Below are positions 16,820-25,405 of a stretch of 64,000 nt of DNA, piece by piece (position 1 is the first letter of the stretch; every line of letters starts with the position of its first letter). The translations under genes and the position numbers were made by a program. Below the pieces are notes generated by a model. The model worked only from the letters and a program-made list of their open reading frames with translations, searched no databases and was not told where the DNA came from. Source of the DNA: Polaribacter litorisediminis (GTDB taxonomy: Bacteria; Bacteroidota; Bacteroidia; Flavobacteriales; Flavobacteriaceae); the NCBI RefSeq assembly GCF_019968605.1, contig NZ_CP082966.1:4081501-4145500 (forward strand), given 5' to 3'.

Positions 16820-17914
16820 ATGAAAAAAATAATTATAATTACATGTTTTATATTTATTAATTGCAAAACTAACATTGATAAAGAGATTGTAAAAATAAGT
16901 AAAGATGATTTTCCTAAAACCGAAAAAATTTCAGGTGAAATAATACTGAAAGAAGATTACAATAGAAATTACTCAATAAAAGTTTTTGAAAATATTTTGT
17001 TAATACGACTATCTGATTCTCCCAATTATTATAGTGTATATAATAAATACACTTTTGAGTATTTAGGTTCTATAGGGGTTAAAGGAGAGGCAGGGAATGA
17101 ATGGATAACAATGTATGATAGTGGGCAACTTGAAAAAACAGAGTCAGGAATTTGTCTATGGGTTCATAGATATCAAAAAGGTTTTTTTGCCCAAGTTAAC
17201 ATTACTAAAACTTTAGCAACAAAAAAACCTATTCCAATTTATGAAAAAATTATAAATATTGATGCAAAAAGCTTTCCTTTTTTTAATCTTTTTTATTTAG
17301 AAGATAATCTAAATATAATAGGTAATTGTTGGTTAACTGATCAAAATCAAGTTAGAATTAAATCTTATGATATCAATACAAAAAAAATAAAAAAATCGGA
17401 ACTTTTCCCAAAAATAAAAAATTTAGAAAAATTACCAATTCAGGTTGTTAAAAGCCTGTATTCAAGTGGTTTTAAGAAGCATCCAACTAAAAATATCTTT
17501 TTTCAAGCAATGTATATGTTTGATAGGATAGATATTTTTGACGAAAATTTGAATTTGAAAAAATCTATTGTAGGAGGTGAAAATTGGAAAGATAATTATT
17601 ATGATGCAAGAGAAATTAATCCAGCTTCAAATTTTTTAGAGGGAAAAGTAAATGGCTATGCTGGGATTTCAGCTTCTGAGAGTTATATCATTGCTGTAGA
17701 CGTAAATAAAAAGAAGAGTAATATAGACAATACAGTTAAAGAATCTTATATAAAGATTTTTGATTGGGAAGGAAAACCTATTTGTAGGTTAAAATCTACT
17801 GACGATTTATTTTCTATTTCATTAGACGAAAAAGAAGGAATACTTTACGCAACAGATATCAATAATGAAAAAGTATTAAGATATGATATCAATAAGATTA
17901 TGGAAAAATGGTAA
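16820..17914 (+). CDS. Beta-propeller lipoprotein (BF3164/TolB-like)
   Basis: 364 residues with lipobox FINC. It has the blade pattern of the BF3164-type lipoproteins: an early VYNKYTFEYLGSIGVKGEAGNE-type segment, a central DRIDIFDENLNLKKS blade and a C-terminal FSISLDEKEGILYA / ENLVRY-like closing strand. In Bacteroides, BF3164-type lipoproteins are (from memory) frequent neighbours of NVEALA peptides. It follows peptide F after a terminator and overlaps the DUF1573 gene by 7 bp. Function unproven. Confidence 0.75.
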   Translation: MKKIIIITCFIFINCKTNIDKEIVKISKDDFPKTEKISGEIILKEDYNRNYSIKVFENILLIRLSDSPNYYSVYNKYTFEYLGSIGVKGEAGNEWITMYDSGQLEKTESGICLWVHRYQKGFFAQVNITKTLATKKPIPIYEKIINIDAKSFPFFNLFYLEDNLNIIGNCWLTDQNQVRIKSYDINTKKIKKSELFPKIKNLEKLPIQVVKSLYSSGFKKHPTKNIFFQAMYMFDRIDIFDENLNLKKSIVGGENWKDNYYDAREINPASNFLEGKVNGYAGISASESYIIAVDVNKKKSNIDNTVKESYIKIFDWEGKPICRLKSTDDLFSISLDEKEGILYATDINNEKVLRYDINKIMEKW

Positions 17915-18315
17915 ATTTTAAACAATTAATTATATTCATTGTTGCAACAATATTAACGATTTTTTTATCCTTAAAAGCGAAAAATTGGTATCATAATAAA
18001 AATTATTCTAAAATTCTTTTTGAGAAAACTGAAATAAGTATGGATACTATTATAACCCAAAAACAAGCTGAAATTTTCTTCAATTATAAGAATATTGGGA
18101 ATAAAAGTTTAAAAATTTTTAGAATTGAGACTTCTTGCGGTTGCACAATACCTACTTTTAATACAAAATTAATTCTTCCAAATAAAGAAGATAGATTTAA
18201 AGTAAGGTATGAAAGAGTAAATAAGGGTTTTTTTACAAAAGAACTAATCGTCTACTCTAATAGCATTACTAGTCCCGATCGTTTAGTAATTTCTGGATTC
18301 GTCCCTTTTGATTAA
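17908..18315 (+). CDS. DUF1573 domain protein, membrane-anchored
   Basis: 135 residues. The N-terminal helix (about 5-24) has no lipobox Cys. The DUF1573 domain carries TSCGCTIPTF and a C-terminal ISGFVPFD strand. It is clearly paralogous to the protein at 213-623: same length, the same FNYKNIGNKSLKI / FSYKNIGENDFKI segment, and the same position after peptide and propeller. It is convergent with the signal peptidase gene and overlaps its 3' end by 4 bp. Confidence 0.8.
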   Translation: MVNFKQLIIFIVATILTIFLSLKAKNWYHNKNYSKILFEKTEISMDTIITQKQAEIFFNYKNIGNKSLKIFRIETSCGCTIPTFNTKLILPNKEDRFKVRYERVNKGFFTKELIVYSNSITSPDRLVISGFVPFD

Positions 18316-19331
18316 AATACTCCAAACATCTTTCCCTGAATATAACTTTCTGGAACAAAACCAAAACTCCTTGAGTCTATAGAATTGTGTCTATTATCTC
18401 CCATCATAAAAAAATAATTATTTTTAAAAGTATATGTTGTATTTTTAAGTTTTGATAAATCTGTATTTTCAAATTTAACTGCACACGTATTATAAAAAGC
18501 TATATTTTCTTCTGTTAGTTTTATTTTCATCCCTTTTTTAGGAATAACGATTTCTCCATAATTATCTCTTGTCCATTCATTTTGTTTGCTAACTGGAAAT
18601 AAGAAATAGTTATGGTTTGTTTTTTCTTCTATTTTTTTCTTGTAGTTTTTTCTTTCCTTATCTGAAACTGCTACATATTCTTTATTAGAATAATTTTGAT
18701 GCAATGTGACATTATTTTTTTGTTTAAAAATATAACTATAAGTATAATTTTGTTTTTGTTTTAGCTCTTTAGAATTAATATAAACATTTGTTTTTTTAAT
18801 TTCTATGGTGTCTCCAGATACCCCTATAATTCTCTTGATTAGAAATTTATCTGAGTTATCTACCGCTTTAAAAACCACGATATCTTCTCGTTTAAAATCT
18901 TTGAAAGATTTTAATAGGGTATATAAATTAAATTCATTTTCTGGTGAAACAAATAAAGTACCTAATACTGGCAAATTTCGAAGATGATTTGGAAGTTTTA
19001 CTCCATAACTAATTTTATTAATCAGCACATAATCTCCAGGATATAAGGTTCTTTCCATAGAACTAGAAGGAACATAATAAACATCAAAGAAAAAGGTTCT
19101 AATAAAAACTGCAAATAGAATTGGTAGAATAATTATGTAAACATACCTAATAACCGATAGAACTATTTTTGATAAATTAGTTTTTAAGAAAAAATAAATT
19201 TTATTAAGTGTAATGGTATCTAAAACGATAAGAAGCACTAATGAAACTATCAATAATTTAGACCAAAGTAAGAAAAGCAGCACTCCTATAACCCCCAAAA
19301 TAAAAACTCCTTTTTTAAATAGTTTTACCAT
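18312..19331 (-). CDS. lepB: Signal peptidase I (S26), array-associated
   Basis: 339 residues. Three or four hydrophobic segments occupy residues 8-80, then the catalytic domain: PSSSMERTLYPGD with nucleophile Ser about 91, the general-base Lys about 166 in FLIKRIIGVSGD, and the C-terminal box MGDNRHNSIDSRSFG. All signature boxes are present, so it should be active. Many flavobacteria have a longer housekeeping LepB of about 500-560 residues (recalled), so this is probably an additional enzyme. It sits directly beside a family of small secreted peptides with A-x-A junctions, which suggests leader processing, by inference. It is minus-strand and convergent with operon F. Confidence 0.88.
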   Translation of the reverse strand: MVKLFKKGVFILGVIGVLLFLLWSKLLIVSLVLLIVLDTITLNKIYFFLKTNLSKIVLSVIRYVYIIILPILFAVFIRTFFFDVYYVPSSSMERTLYPGDYVLINKISYGVKLPNHLRNLPVLGTLFVSPENEFNLYTLLKSFKDFKREDIVVFKAVDNSDKFLIKRIIGVSGDTIEIKKTNVYINSKELKQKQNYTYSYIFKQKNNVTLHQNYSNKEYVAVSDKERKNYKKKIEEKTNHNYFLFPVSKQNEWTRDNYGEIVIPKKGMKIKLTEENIAFYNTCAVKFENTDLSKLKNTTYTFKNNYFFMMGDNRHNSIDSRSFGFVPESYIQGKMFGVF

Positions 19332-19440
19332 TTTTCAAAAATAGTTTTTTTATCTAAATTTAGTGAATTTTAAAATTAAATTAAATTAATTACTTAATAC
19401 TAAGGCCTAAGATTGGTCTCCAAACAGACAAAATGATTAT

Positions 19441-19620
19441 TTATTTCTTAATAAAAAGTTGAGACCATTTTTTATCTTCATTTTCAATATGCAGAAGATA
19501 GACTCCTTTTGATAAATTTTCTACATTAATCATTGCAGAATTATCTTTGACTTTTAATTCGGATTTTCTTCTTAGATACTTTATAATGTTTACAGAAGTA
19601 TTACTTAAAATAAATTCTAT
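19441..19620 (-). pseudogene. T9SS type A sorting domain stub
   Basis: About 60 codons encode the C-terminal end of a T9SS cargo protein: IINVENLSKGVYLLHIEN-like phrasing (VENLSKGVYLLHI) and a basic end LFIKK before the stop. No start codon or upstream cargo domain is in frame; the frame breaks at an A/T run near 19620. This is the tail of a lost secreted protein. The 780-bp stretch 19332-20110 otherwise holds the 43-bp repeat, a second gene fragment and the hip promoter. Confidence 0.7.
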
Positions 19621-19701
19621 TTTTTTTTATGGTATCATTAATATACCAAGAGTTTTAAACTCCATTTCTTGTATTTCATATCTCAAATATATTAGTTTTG
19701 A

Positions 19702-19861
<160 letters not shown>

Positions 19862-20032
19862 TTTTTAGATTTAGACTGAGTGATTTAGCGTTAAAGATAC
19901 GTAAGTTTAACGCTAAATTGATAAAAATCAATACATTTTATCGTAATCGAATGTATAAATATTTATGAGGATGGACTCTAAAAAATCGTCACATCAAAGG
20001 TAGACACTCCAATTAAACCCCAAAAAAAACAC

Positions 20033-20062
20033 ATAATAAGTGCAATAAAGAGTACTTATTAT
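20033..20062. promoter_or_regulatory. Candidate HipB operator
   Basis: ATAATAAGT and its exact complement ACTTATTAT are 12 bases apart, 49 bp upstream of the HipB start. A TATCTTTA sequence at 20085-20092, close to the Bacteroidetes -7 box TAnnTTTG, lies between the palindrome and the gene. HipB proteins autorepress by binding such palindromes. Confidence 0.5.
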
Positions 20063-20110
20063 AAGTAAATTCCAAAAAAAGATATATCTTTACATTAAAA
20101 GAGCTTTGTA

Positions 20111-20329
20111 ATGCACTTTCAATCTTTAATTGAAGCCATCAAAACACGCAGACAGAATCTAGCCGTAACTCAAGAAATGCTTTCAGAGTTATCTGGAGTG
20201 GGCTTGCGCACACTAAAGCAATTTGAAAGCGGCAAAGGAAATCCTACTTTAGAGACCCTACAAAAATTAGGGAATGCCTTAGGAATGGAGTTAATGTTTG
20301 CCGTTAAGGAACTAAATGTTAACGAATGA
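20111..20329 (+). CDS. hipB: HipB-like HTH antitoxin/repressor
   Basis: 72 residues, nearly all an XRE-type helix-turn-helix (about 8-62): a LAVTQEMLSELSGVGLRTLKQFESGKGNPTLETLQKLGNALG pattern with the recognition helix at VGLRTLKQFESG. HipB binds operator DNA and helps hold the kinase complex. The stop overlaps the next start (ATGA), indicating translational coupling. A palindrome suitable for autoregulation lies upstream. Confidence 0.85.
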   Translation: MHFQSLIEAIKTRRQNLAVTQEMLSELSGVGLRTLKQFESGKGNPTLETLQKLGNALGMELMFAVKELNVNE

Positions 20330-20652
20330 GAGAAGCAACAGTTTTTTATAAAAATAAAGTGGCAGGTATTTTAACGCAGTTAGATAAGGGTAGCTTTGTG
20401 TTTAAGTATGACCGGGATTGGTTTCTTGACACTAAGAAACCAGCAATCAGCTTAACATTACCTAAAACAAAGCAAAAATACACATCTAACTATTTGTTTC
20501 CTTTCTTTTATAACATGTTGCCAGAAGGTTCTAATAAACAAACAGTTTGTTTTGAGAACAGAATAGATACAAAAGATTATTTCGGAATTTTATTGACAAC
20601 AGCAAACCAAGATACCATTGGAGCTGTTACCCTTAAAAAAATAGAAGCGTAA
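20326..20652 (+). CDS. hipS: HipS-like protein (HipA N-terminal subdomain as a separate gene)
   Basis: 108 residues equal to the Couple_hipA subdomain (PF13657) that forms the N-terminus of one-piece HipA toxins: an early VFYKNKVAGIL strand pair, FKYDRDWF, ISLTLPKTKQ and LFPFFYNMLPEG. Here it is an independent gene, sharing bases with hipB (ATGA) and hipT (TAATG). In the E. coli HipBST system the corresponding HipS protein is the antitoxin that inhibits HipT. By homology of layout this protein probably does the same; that is inference. Confidence 0.8.
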   Translation: MREATVFYKNKVAGILTQLDKGSFVFKYDRDWFLDTKKPAISLTLPKTKQKYTSNYLFPFFYNMLPEGSNKQTVCFENRIDTKDYFGILLTTANQDTIGAVTLKKIEA

Positions 20653-21638
20653 TGAAGTTTCCTACAATCATAGTTTGTCCTAGTACATTGGCTAAAGGTC
20701 ATAAAATATATAGTAGCGCCGCTTTAAGACGTGTGTTTGATGGTAAAAAAGTAAGTCCTATTTTACTATACGATTCGCCAGCAAGTAACGAAAGTACTGA
20801 CGCGTTGTTTACAGAAAACAGAAAACGCATGTCTATTTCTGGCGTACAAGAAAAATTTTCGATACGGTTAGAGAAAAACAAATTACGCTTGCTTAAAGAT
20901 GGCGAGCAAGGACAATACATTTTAAAACCAATTCCGAATGTTGGTAAAAATGCTCATCAAATGCCAGCTAACGAGCATGTAACGATGCAAATTGCGAGAC
21001 AGGTATTCAATATGGAGACCGCTGAAAATGCTTTGATATTTTTTAAGAATGGTCAACCGGCATACATTACAAAACGCTTTGATGTAAAAGGTGATGGGAG
21101 TAAATGGGCTCAAGAAGATTTTGCGTCTTTAGCAGAGCGAACACCTCAAACACATGGTGCGGATTTTAAATATGTAGGTAATTATTTAGAGCTTTTTACG
21201 ATTTTAAAAAAATATACACCTGCATATGCTGTAGAGTCCATAAAATTACTAAAATTAATTCTTTTTAACTACTTGTTTTCAAATGGCGATGCGCATTATA
21301 AAAACTTCTCATTGATAGAAACCCCTTTAGGTGATTTTAAATTAAGTCCTGCATATGATTTACTAAATAGCAGATTACATGTAAACGATAGTGATTTTGC
21401 TTTAGAAGAAGGTTTATTGCCACCCAATAGGACTGGGGGTAAGGTTGCTCAACAATTTTATAGATTAGGAGAGCTTGCTGGTATTTCAAAAAAACAAATT
21501 GAAAAAGTGTTCCACCTTTTAACTTCTAAAACCGATGAAGTATTGCAGTTAATTGAGGCTTCATTTCTAGAGGAAAAATTTAAAAGAAATTATACCCAGG
21601 CTTATCAAACACGTCTCAATAAATTAAAACGGACATAG
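20652..21638 (+). CDS. hipT: HipT-like Ser/Thr kinase toxin
   Basis: 328 residues, the usual HipT length, lacking the N-terminal HipA subdomain. The Gly-rich loop reads RMSISGVQEKFS, with two serines (about 61 and 63) in the SIS arrangement that is autophosphorylated in E. coli HipT. The catalytic segment NGDAHYKNFSLIE (Asp about 213, Asn about 218) and Mg-binding AYDLLNSR (Asp about 236) are intact. E. coli HipT phosphorylates tryptophanyl-tRNA synthetase; the target here is unknown. Base composition is somewhat less AT-rich than the peptide array, consistent with separate acquisition. Confidence 0.88.
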   Translation: MKFPTIIVCPSTLAKGHKIYSSAALRRVFDGKKVSPILLYDSPASNESTDALFTENRKRMSISGVQEKFSIRLEKNKLRLLKDGEQGQYILKPIPNVGKNAHQMPANEHVTMQIARQVFNMETAENALIFFKNGQPAYITKRFDVKGDGSKWAQEDFASLAERTPQTHGADFKYVGNYLELFTILKKYTPAYAVESIKLLKLILFNYLFSNGDAHYKNFSLIETPLGDFKLSPAYDLLNSRLHVNDSDFALEEGLLPPNRTGGKVAQQFYRLGELAGISKKQIEKVFHLLTSKTDEVLQLIEASFLEEKFKRNYTQAYQTRLNKLKRT

Positions 21639-21825
21639 TAGTATAATTGCTTTTTTAAGAACTTTAAGATTTAATGCTTCTAATGATTATTTTTTTTATT
21701 GCAATACAGGTTCAAAATCTATCAAAAATACATTCAAAATTATGTATCTTTGATTTGAAATTAATTATGAATCACCGTAAACGCTATCGTAAACGTTTTT
21801 GGGTAAATAATCTATAAATAGGGGC

Positions 21826-22173
21826 TTATTTTGACATTTTGTCGAACTCATAACCCAAAGGTTGTCTAACATATTTATCTGAATTGGCAATCCACAATAA
21901 ACGGTCATAATTGGTGTTCAGCGTTAGCCTAATCACAGATAAAACAATCAATTCCCAGATGGTCATGCCTTCTCGACCAGTTTGTTTTTTGTCTTTCTTT
22001 ATAATAGGTTCCACAATAGAGAACATCTTTTGATAGTAGACTTCATGTACAAAAATGGTTTGTAAAGCTAGTAAAACCGGTGGTAGTTTAACGCTGCTTT
22101 TTAAAGGAATTTTTACTTCTGAAATTGGGAGGCTTCCAATGGATGGACATAACTCAAATTGTTTGCGTATTTT
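21826..22173 (-). mobile_element. Decayed insertion sequence: transposase N-terminal fragment
   Basis: An open stretch of 116 codons encodes the start of a DUF772-type transposase (IS5/IS1182/ISNCY-like): ALQTIFVHEVYYQ, SIVEPIIKKDKKQTGREGM, IWELIVLSVIRLTLNTNYDR and SDKYVRQPLG. It has no proper N-terminus (stop at 22174) and ends at 21826 after a foreign tail, so the DDE catalytic part is missing. No terminal inverted repeats were identified. It sits between the hip module and the broken yraN gene. Confidence 0.7.
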
Positions 22174-22297
22174 CTAACTTTTTAGCTCGAATCTAATGGC
22201 TCTAAAACCAGTAAATCCGTTGATTATATTAAAATAAAGCTTTTTTTGATAGTGATTCAATGGCTAAACAGAAGTTATTAATCTGGTAATTAGCAGT

Positions 22298-22624
22298 TTG
22301 AAGGTTTACGGGCAGACACAAATTAAAAACGAGTATAAAATCTTAGAAAAAAACTACCGATATTTAAAAGCAGAAGTAGATATTATTGCGAAAAAAGGAA
22401 CTGTTTTAGCCGTTGTTGAAGTAAAAACACGCTCCACAGATTATTTTGGAGATCCTCAAGATTTTGTCACTCCCAAAAAAATAAAACTATTACTTTCTGC
22501 TGTAGATTATTATGTGGTGCAACTAGATTTAGATGTTGAGGTTCGTTTTGATATTATTGCTATTATTCATCAAAAAAACGAAACAAAAATAGAACACCTA
22601 AAAGATGCTTTTTTGCATTTTTAA
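22298..22624 (+). pseudogene. yraN: YraN/UPF0102 family protein, 5'-truncated
   Basis: From about residue 11 the protein matches YraN: EYKILEKNYRYLKAEVDIIA, VVEVKTRST (the D..E.K nuclease-like motif), FDIIAII and HLKDAFLHF. YraN normally has ~24 further residues with a GKKGE motif before this point; here that part is replaced by unrelated sequence and only a TTG start is available. The break lies just downstream of the transposase fragment. The gene overlaps the convergent TlpA-like gene by 4 bp at its 3' end, as expected of an old chromosomal arrangement. It could be weakly expressed but is probably inactive. Confidence 0.75.
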
Positions 22625-23991
22625 AGCTTTTCTAAATATTCTTTAACATCTTTAATTTCATTAGGTTTTGCAACTATCTTTTTATTTTTATCTAATAGAA
22701 AGTAGGTGGGTGTAGCGTTTATCTGATAGGTTCTTGCAGTTTTATTCTCCCATTTGTTTAAACCTAAAACATGATGCCATCCTGGTAAATTTGTCTTTGT
22801 ATACGTTTCCCAAACAAACGTATCATTTTCTAAAGCAAAAGCAATTACTTTTATAGTTGCTTTGTTTTTCATGTACGTGTGTAATTGAGGAATTTCTCGT
22901 AAACAATGAGAGCAACTGGTACTCCAAAAAACTAAAACGTATTGTTCAGCATCATTTAAAGTAGATAACTTTATGGTTTTACCACGTTCATTCCAAGAAA
23001 AATCTGGAGCTATTCTGCCAATTTCAACAGCTAATAAAGCGAGCTTTTCTGTTTTAAATTTTTTATCTTGTAAGTTTACAGGCAGCTTATTATAGTGGGT
23101 TTTAAATAAATAATCTATAATTTCTAAATTTTTAGAAGTTTCAAATTGTTCTATTAAATATTGGATGATATCTCTTTTGTAAGATTCTTTTTTAACTTTA
23201 GAAAGAACGGTTTCTATGGATTCTTTATAGAGTATTTGTTGTTGTGCTTCATCATCAGAATAATTAATATAAAACACATATTCTAAGATTCTATTGGTTA
23301 AAAATGAAGAATTTACCAAGGCTTCATTAGAGAAGTCTAGTGTTTTAAAAAACGTATTTTTAATATTTGATAGATAGTCGTTTACAGAAGATAAAATTTC
23401 TGTAGAATTAAAGCGAGCACTAGCTTTTACAAAGGGAGCTATATATTTATTTTTTGTAATCTCCTCGTATTTCTTTTGAACATTCTCTACTTCTTTGTAA
23501 ACTTCTTTATAATATTCTTTTAAATTTAATTCCGGGTCTTGTAAAGCAGCTATTTGAACGGAATCTAATTGCCGTTGTGTTAAAGAAATATCTCTCATAT
23601 AAGCATTATAAAGCTTATTTTCTGAGGACTCTTGAAAAGCAATAGCTTCTTGAGGATAATCTGGATTAAAAATAAAAGAAACATTTTCCTTATTGTAAAA
23701 AAAATCCACAAAACCTTCTCCTTCAAGTCTATAAGTTGCTCTATAAGCGCCTGGTTTAGCAGATGAAGGTAGTTTAATTTCAAAATTTCCAACAGCTTGC
23801 TTTTTTCCGCTTATTAAAATAGAATCTGTTTTTATGTTTGTGTTGTTGATAAAGACCTGTTTTGTGCCTTCAATTTTATACAAAATAACCCAATCACTTT
23901 CTAATATCGGACTCATCGATCCTTTAATGGAGTGCTGTGCATGCGAAATGGCAGCAATTAAGAGGATAAAGGCGAGTATGTTTTTTTTCAT
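22621..23991 (-). CDS. TlpA/ResA-like thioredoxin-domain protein
   Basis: 456 residues with a signal peptide ending ISHAQ. Residues ~22-120 form a DUF4369-like beta domain and ~120-310 a helical middle region. The C-terminal ~140 residues form a TlpA-like thioredoxin fold: APDFSW, FWSTSCSHCLREIP (CSHC about 357-360) and cis-Pro in NATPTYFLLD. It probably acts as a periplasmic thiol-disulfide reductase. Such multi-domain TlpA proteins are common in Bacteroidetes. It is a monocistronic gene, convergent with yraN. Confidence 0.85.
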   Translation of the reverse strand: MKKNILAFILLIAAISHAQHSIKGSMSPILESDWVILYKIEGTKQVFINNTNIKTDSILISGKKQAVGNFEIKLPSSAKPGAYRATYRLEGEGFVDFFYNKENVSFIFNPDYPQEAIAFQESSENKLYNAYMRDISLTQRQLDSVQIAALQDPELNLKEYYKEVYKEVENVQKKYEEITKNKYIAPFVKASARFNSTEILSSVNDYLSNIKNTFFKTLDFSNEALVNSSFLTNRILEYVFYINYSDDEAQQQILYKESIETVLSKVKKESYKRDIIQYLIEQFETSKNLEIIDYLFKTHYNKLPVNLQDKKFKTEKLALLAVEIGRIAPDFSWNERGKTIKLSTLNDAEQYVLVFWSTSCSHCLREIPQLHTYMKNKATIKVIAFALENDTFVWETYTKTNLPGWHHVLGLNKWENKTARTYQINATPTYFLLDKNKKIVAKPNEIKDVKEYLEKL

Positions 23992-24095
23992 TTTAAATCA
24001 ATTTAATGCTAAACAATTTTATATTTTCAAGAAGTATACCAAAAATACTATTTCTGCTTTAAAATAGGTATATTGTAACGTTAAAATATAAAATT

Positions 24096-24890
24096 ATGAG
24101 TTTTTCTAATCAAATAATTTGGATTACAGGTGCTTCTTCTGGAATCGGAAAAGCATTGGCGATTGAATTATCGAACCAAAATGCAAAATTGATTCTATCA
24201 TCAAGAAAAAAGGAAGATTTAGAGTTGGTAAAGCAGCAATGCAGGCATCCTGAATTTGTGAAAATTATTACGTTAGATTTAGAAGAGTATTCCAATTTAC
24301 AACCTATTGCAGATAAAGCCATAGCTGCTTTTGGCAAGATTGATGTTTTAGTAAATAATGGAGGCGTTAGTCAGCGCTCACTCGCAAAAGATACTGCTAT
24401 TGTTGTTGACAAACGGATTATGGATATTAATTATTTAGGAACCGTGGCTTTAACAAAAGCTATCTTGCCACATTTTATCAAAAATAAAAAGGGTCATTTT
24501 GTGGTTACAACCAGTATTGTTGGTAAAATAGGAACTCCTTTACGTTCTAGTTATGCTGCGAGTAAACATGCTTTACATGGTTTTTTTGATAGTTTACGAG
24601 CAGAACACTTTCAAGATCATATTGCAGTTACATTGGTTTGCCCAGGTTTTGTAAATACCAATGTTTCTAAAAATGCATTAACAGGAGATGGAACGCCACA
24701 ACAAAAATTAGATGTTGCTACAGAAAACGGAATTCAGCCAGAACGTTTTGCAAAATTGATGGCAAGAGCGATGAAAAACAAAAAAGAAGAAGTTTATATT
24801 GCTGGGGCGAAAGAAAAATTAGGGGTGTATGCCAAACGTTTTTATCCTAAATTAGTATCTATCTTAATCCGAAAATTGAGCGTTACTTAG
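24096..24890 (+). CDS. Short-chain dehydrogenase/reductase (SDR)
   Basis: 264 residues, classical SDR length. The N-terminal NAD(P) motif is TGASSGIGKA (about 11-20), the NNGG motif is present, the catalytic Ser lies in TTSIVGKIG and the Tyr/Lys pair in SYAASKHALHG. The PGFVNTNVSKNAL loop and the family pattern resemble DHRS7-like SDRs. Arg/Lys after the second strand (SSRKKEDL) suggests NADP(H). The substrate cannot be told. It is divergent from the TlpA-like gene. Confidence 0.88.
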   Translation: MSFSNQIIWITGASSGIGKALAIELSNQNAKLILSSRKKEDLELVKQQCRHPEFVKIITLDLEEYSNLQPIADKAIAAFGKIDVLVNNGGVSQRSLAKDTAIVVDKRIMDINYLGTVALTKAILPHFIKNKKGHFVVTTSIVGKIGTPLRSSYAASKHALHGFFDSLRAEHFQDHIAVTLVCPGFVNTNVSKNALTGDGTPQQKLDVATENGIQPERFAKLMARAMKNKKEEVYIAGAKEKLGVYAKRFYPKLVSILIRKLSVT

Positions 24891-24967
24891 TTTGATAAAT
24901 TGTTCTTGCAATATGCTAAAAAACAGGATGATTTGTTTTTTAAAAAACGAGTGATTTTATTCCTTTT

Positions 24968-25324
24968 TTAATCAAAGTACTCCAATACTTCGAAATAATT
25001 TACAATAGCTTCTTTCATTAAAACGGTCTGCTCACCAGGCTTTAAACTAGGTAACTCTGTAATTACTTTATAATGTGGCCAACCCTCATCGTCAAAAAAA
25101 TCAAATTCATAATAGCCATAAGGTTCTAGCAATTTGCAAATAGCAATATGCATAAGGTTCATTTTTTCGTCTTTTTTAAACGATTGATGACCTTGCCCTA
25201 ATTCTTGTACACCAATTAAATATAGAATTCCATCTACATTTAATTCATCTCCTTCAGAAAAATCATCAGTTAATTTTGTAACCAAATAATTCCATTTTTC
25301 TTTTAAGACATTAACTTTATCCAT
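24968..25324 (-). CDS. Conserved hypothetical cytoplasmic protein
   Basis: 118 residues, acidic, with no signal peptide or membrane segment. The sequence contains ILYLIGVQELGQGHQSFKKDEK, then YGYYEFDFFDDEGWPHYKV, a pattern of a single small alpha/beta domain. I recall similar proteins as uncharacterised Bacteroidetes ORFs. It lies alone between an SDR and a CvpA-like gene and is divergent from the latter. No function is proposed. Confidence 0.7.
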   Translation of the reverse strand: MDKVNVLKEKWNYLVTKLTDDFSEGDELNVDGILYLIGVQELGQGHQSFKKDEKMNLMHIAICKLLEPYGYYEFDFFDDEGWPHYKVITELPSLKPGEQTVLMKEAIVNYFEVLEYFD

Positions 25325-25405
25325 AAAATATATATAAAAAGCAAAGATACAATCTGGATTTTTAAATTGTAAAAAAAAGATGTAGGTTTACAAAAATTAT
25401 CTAGA

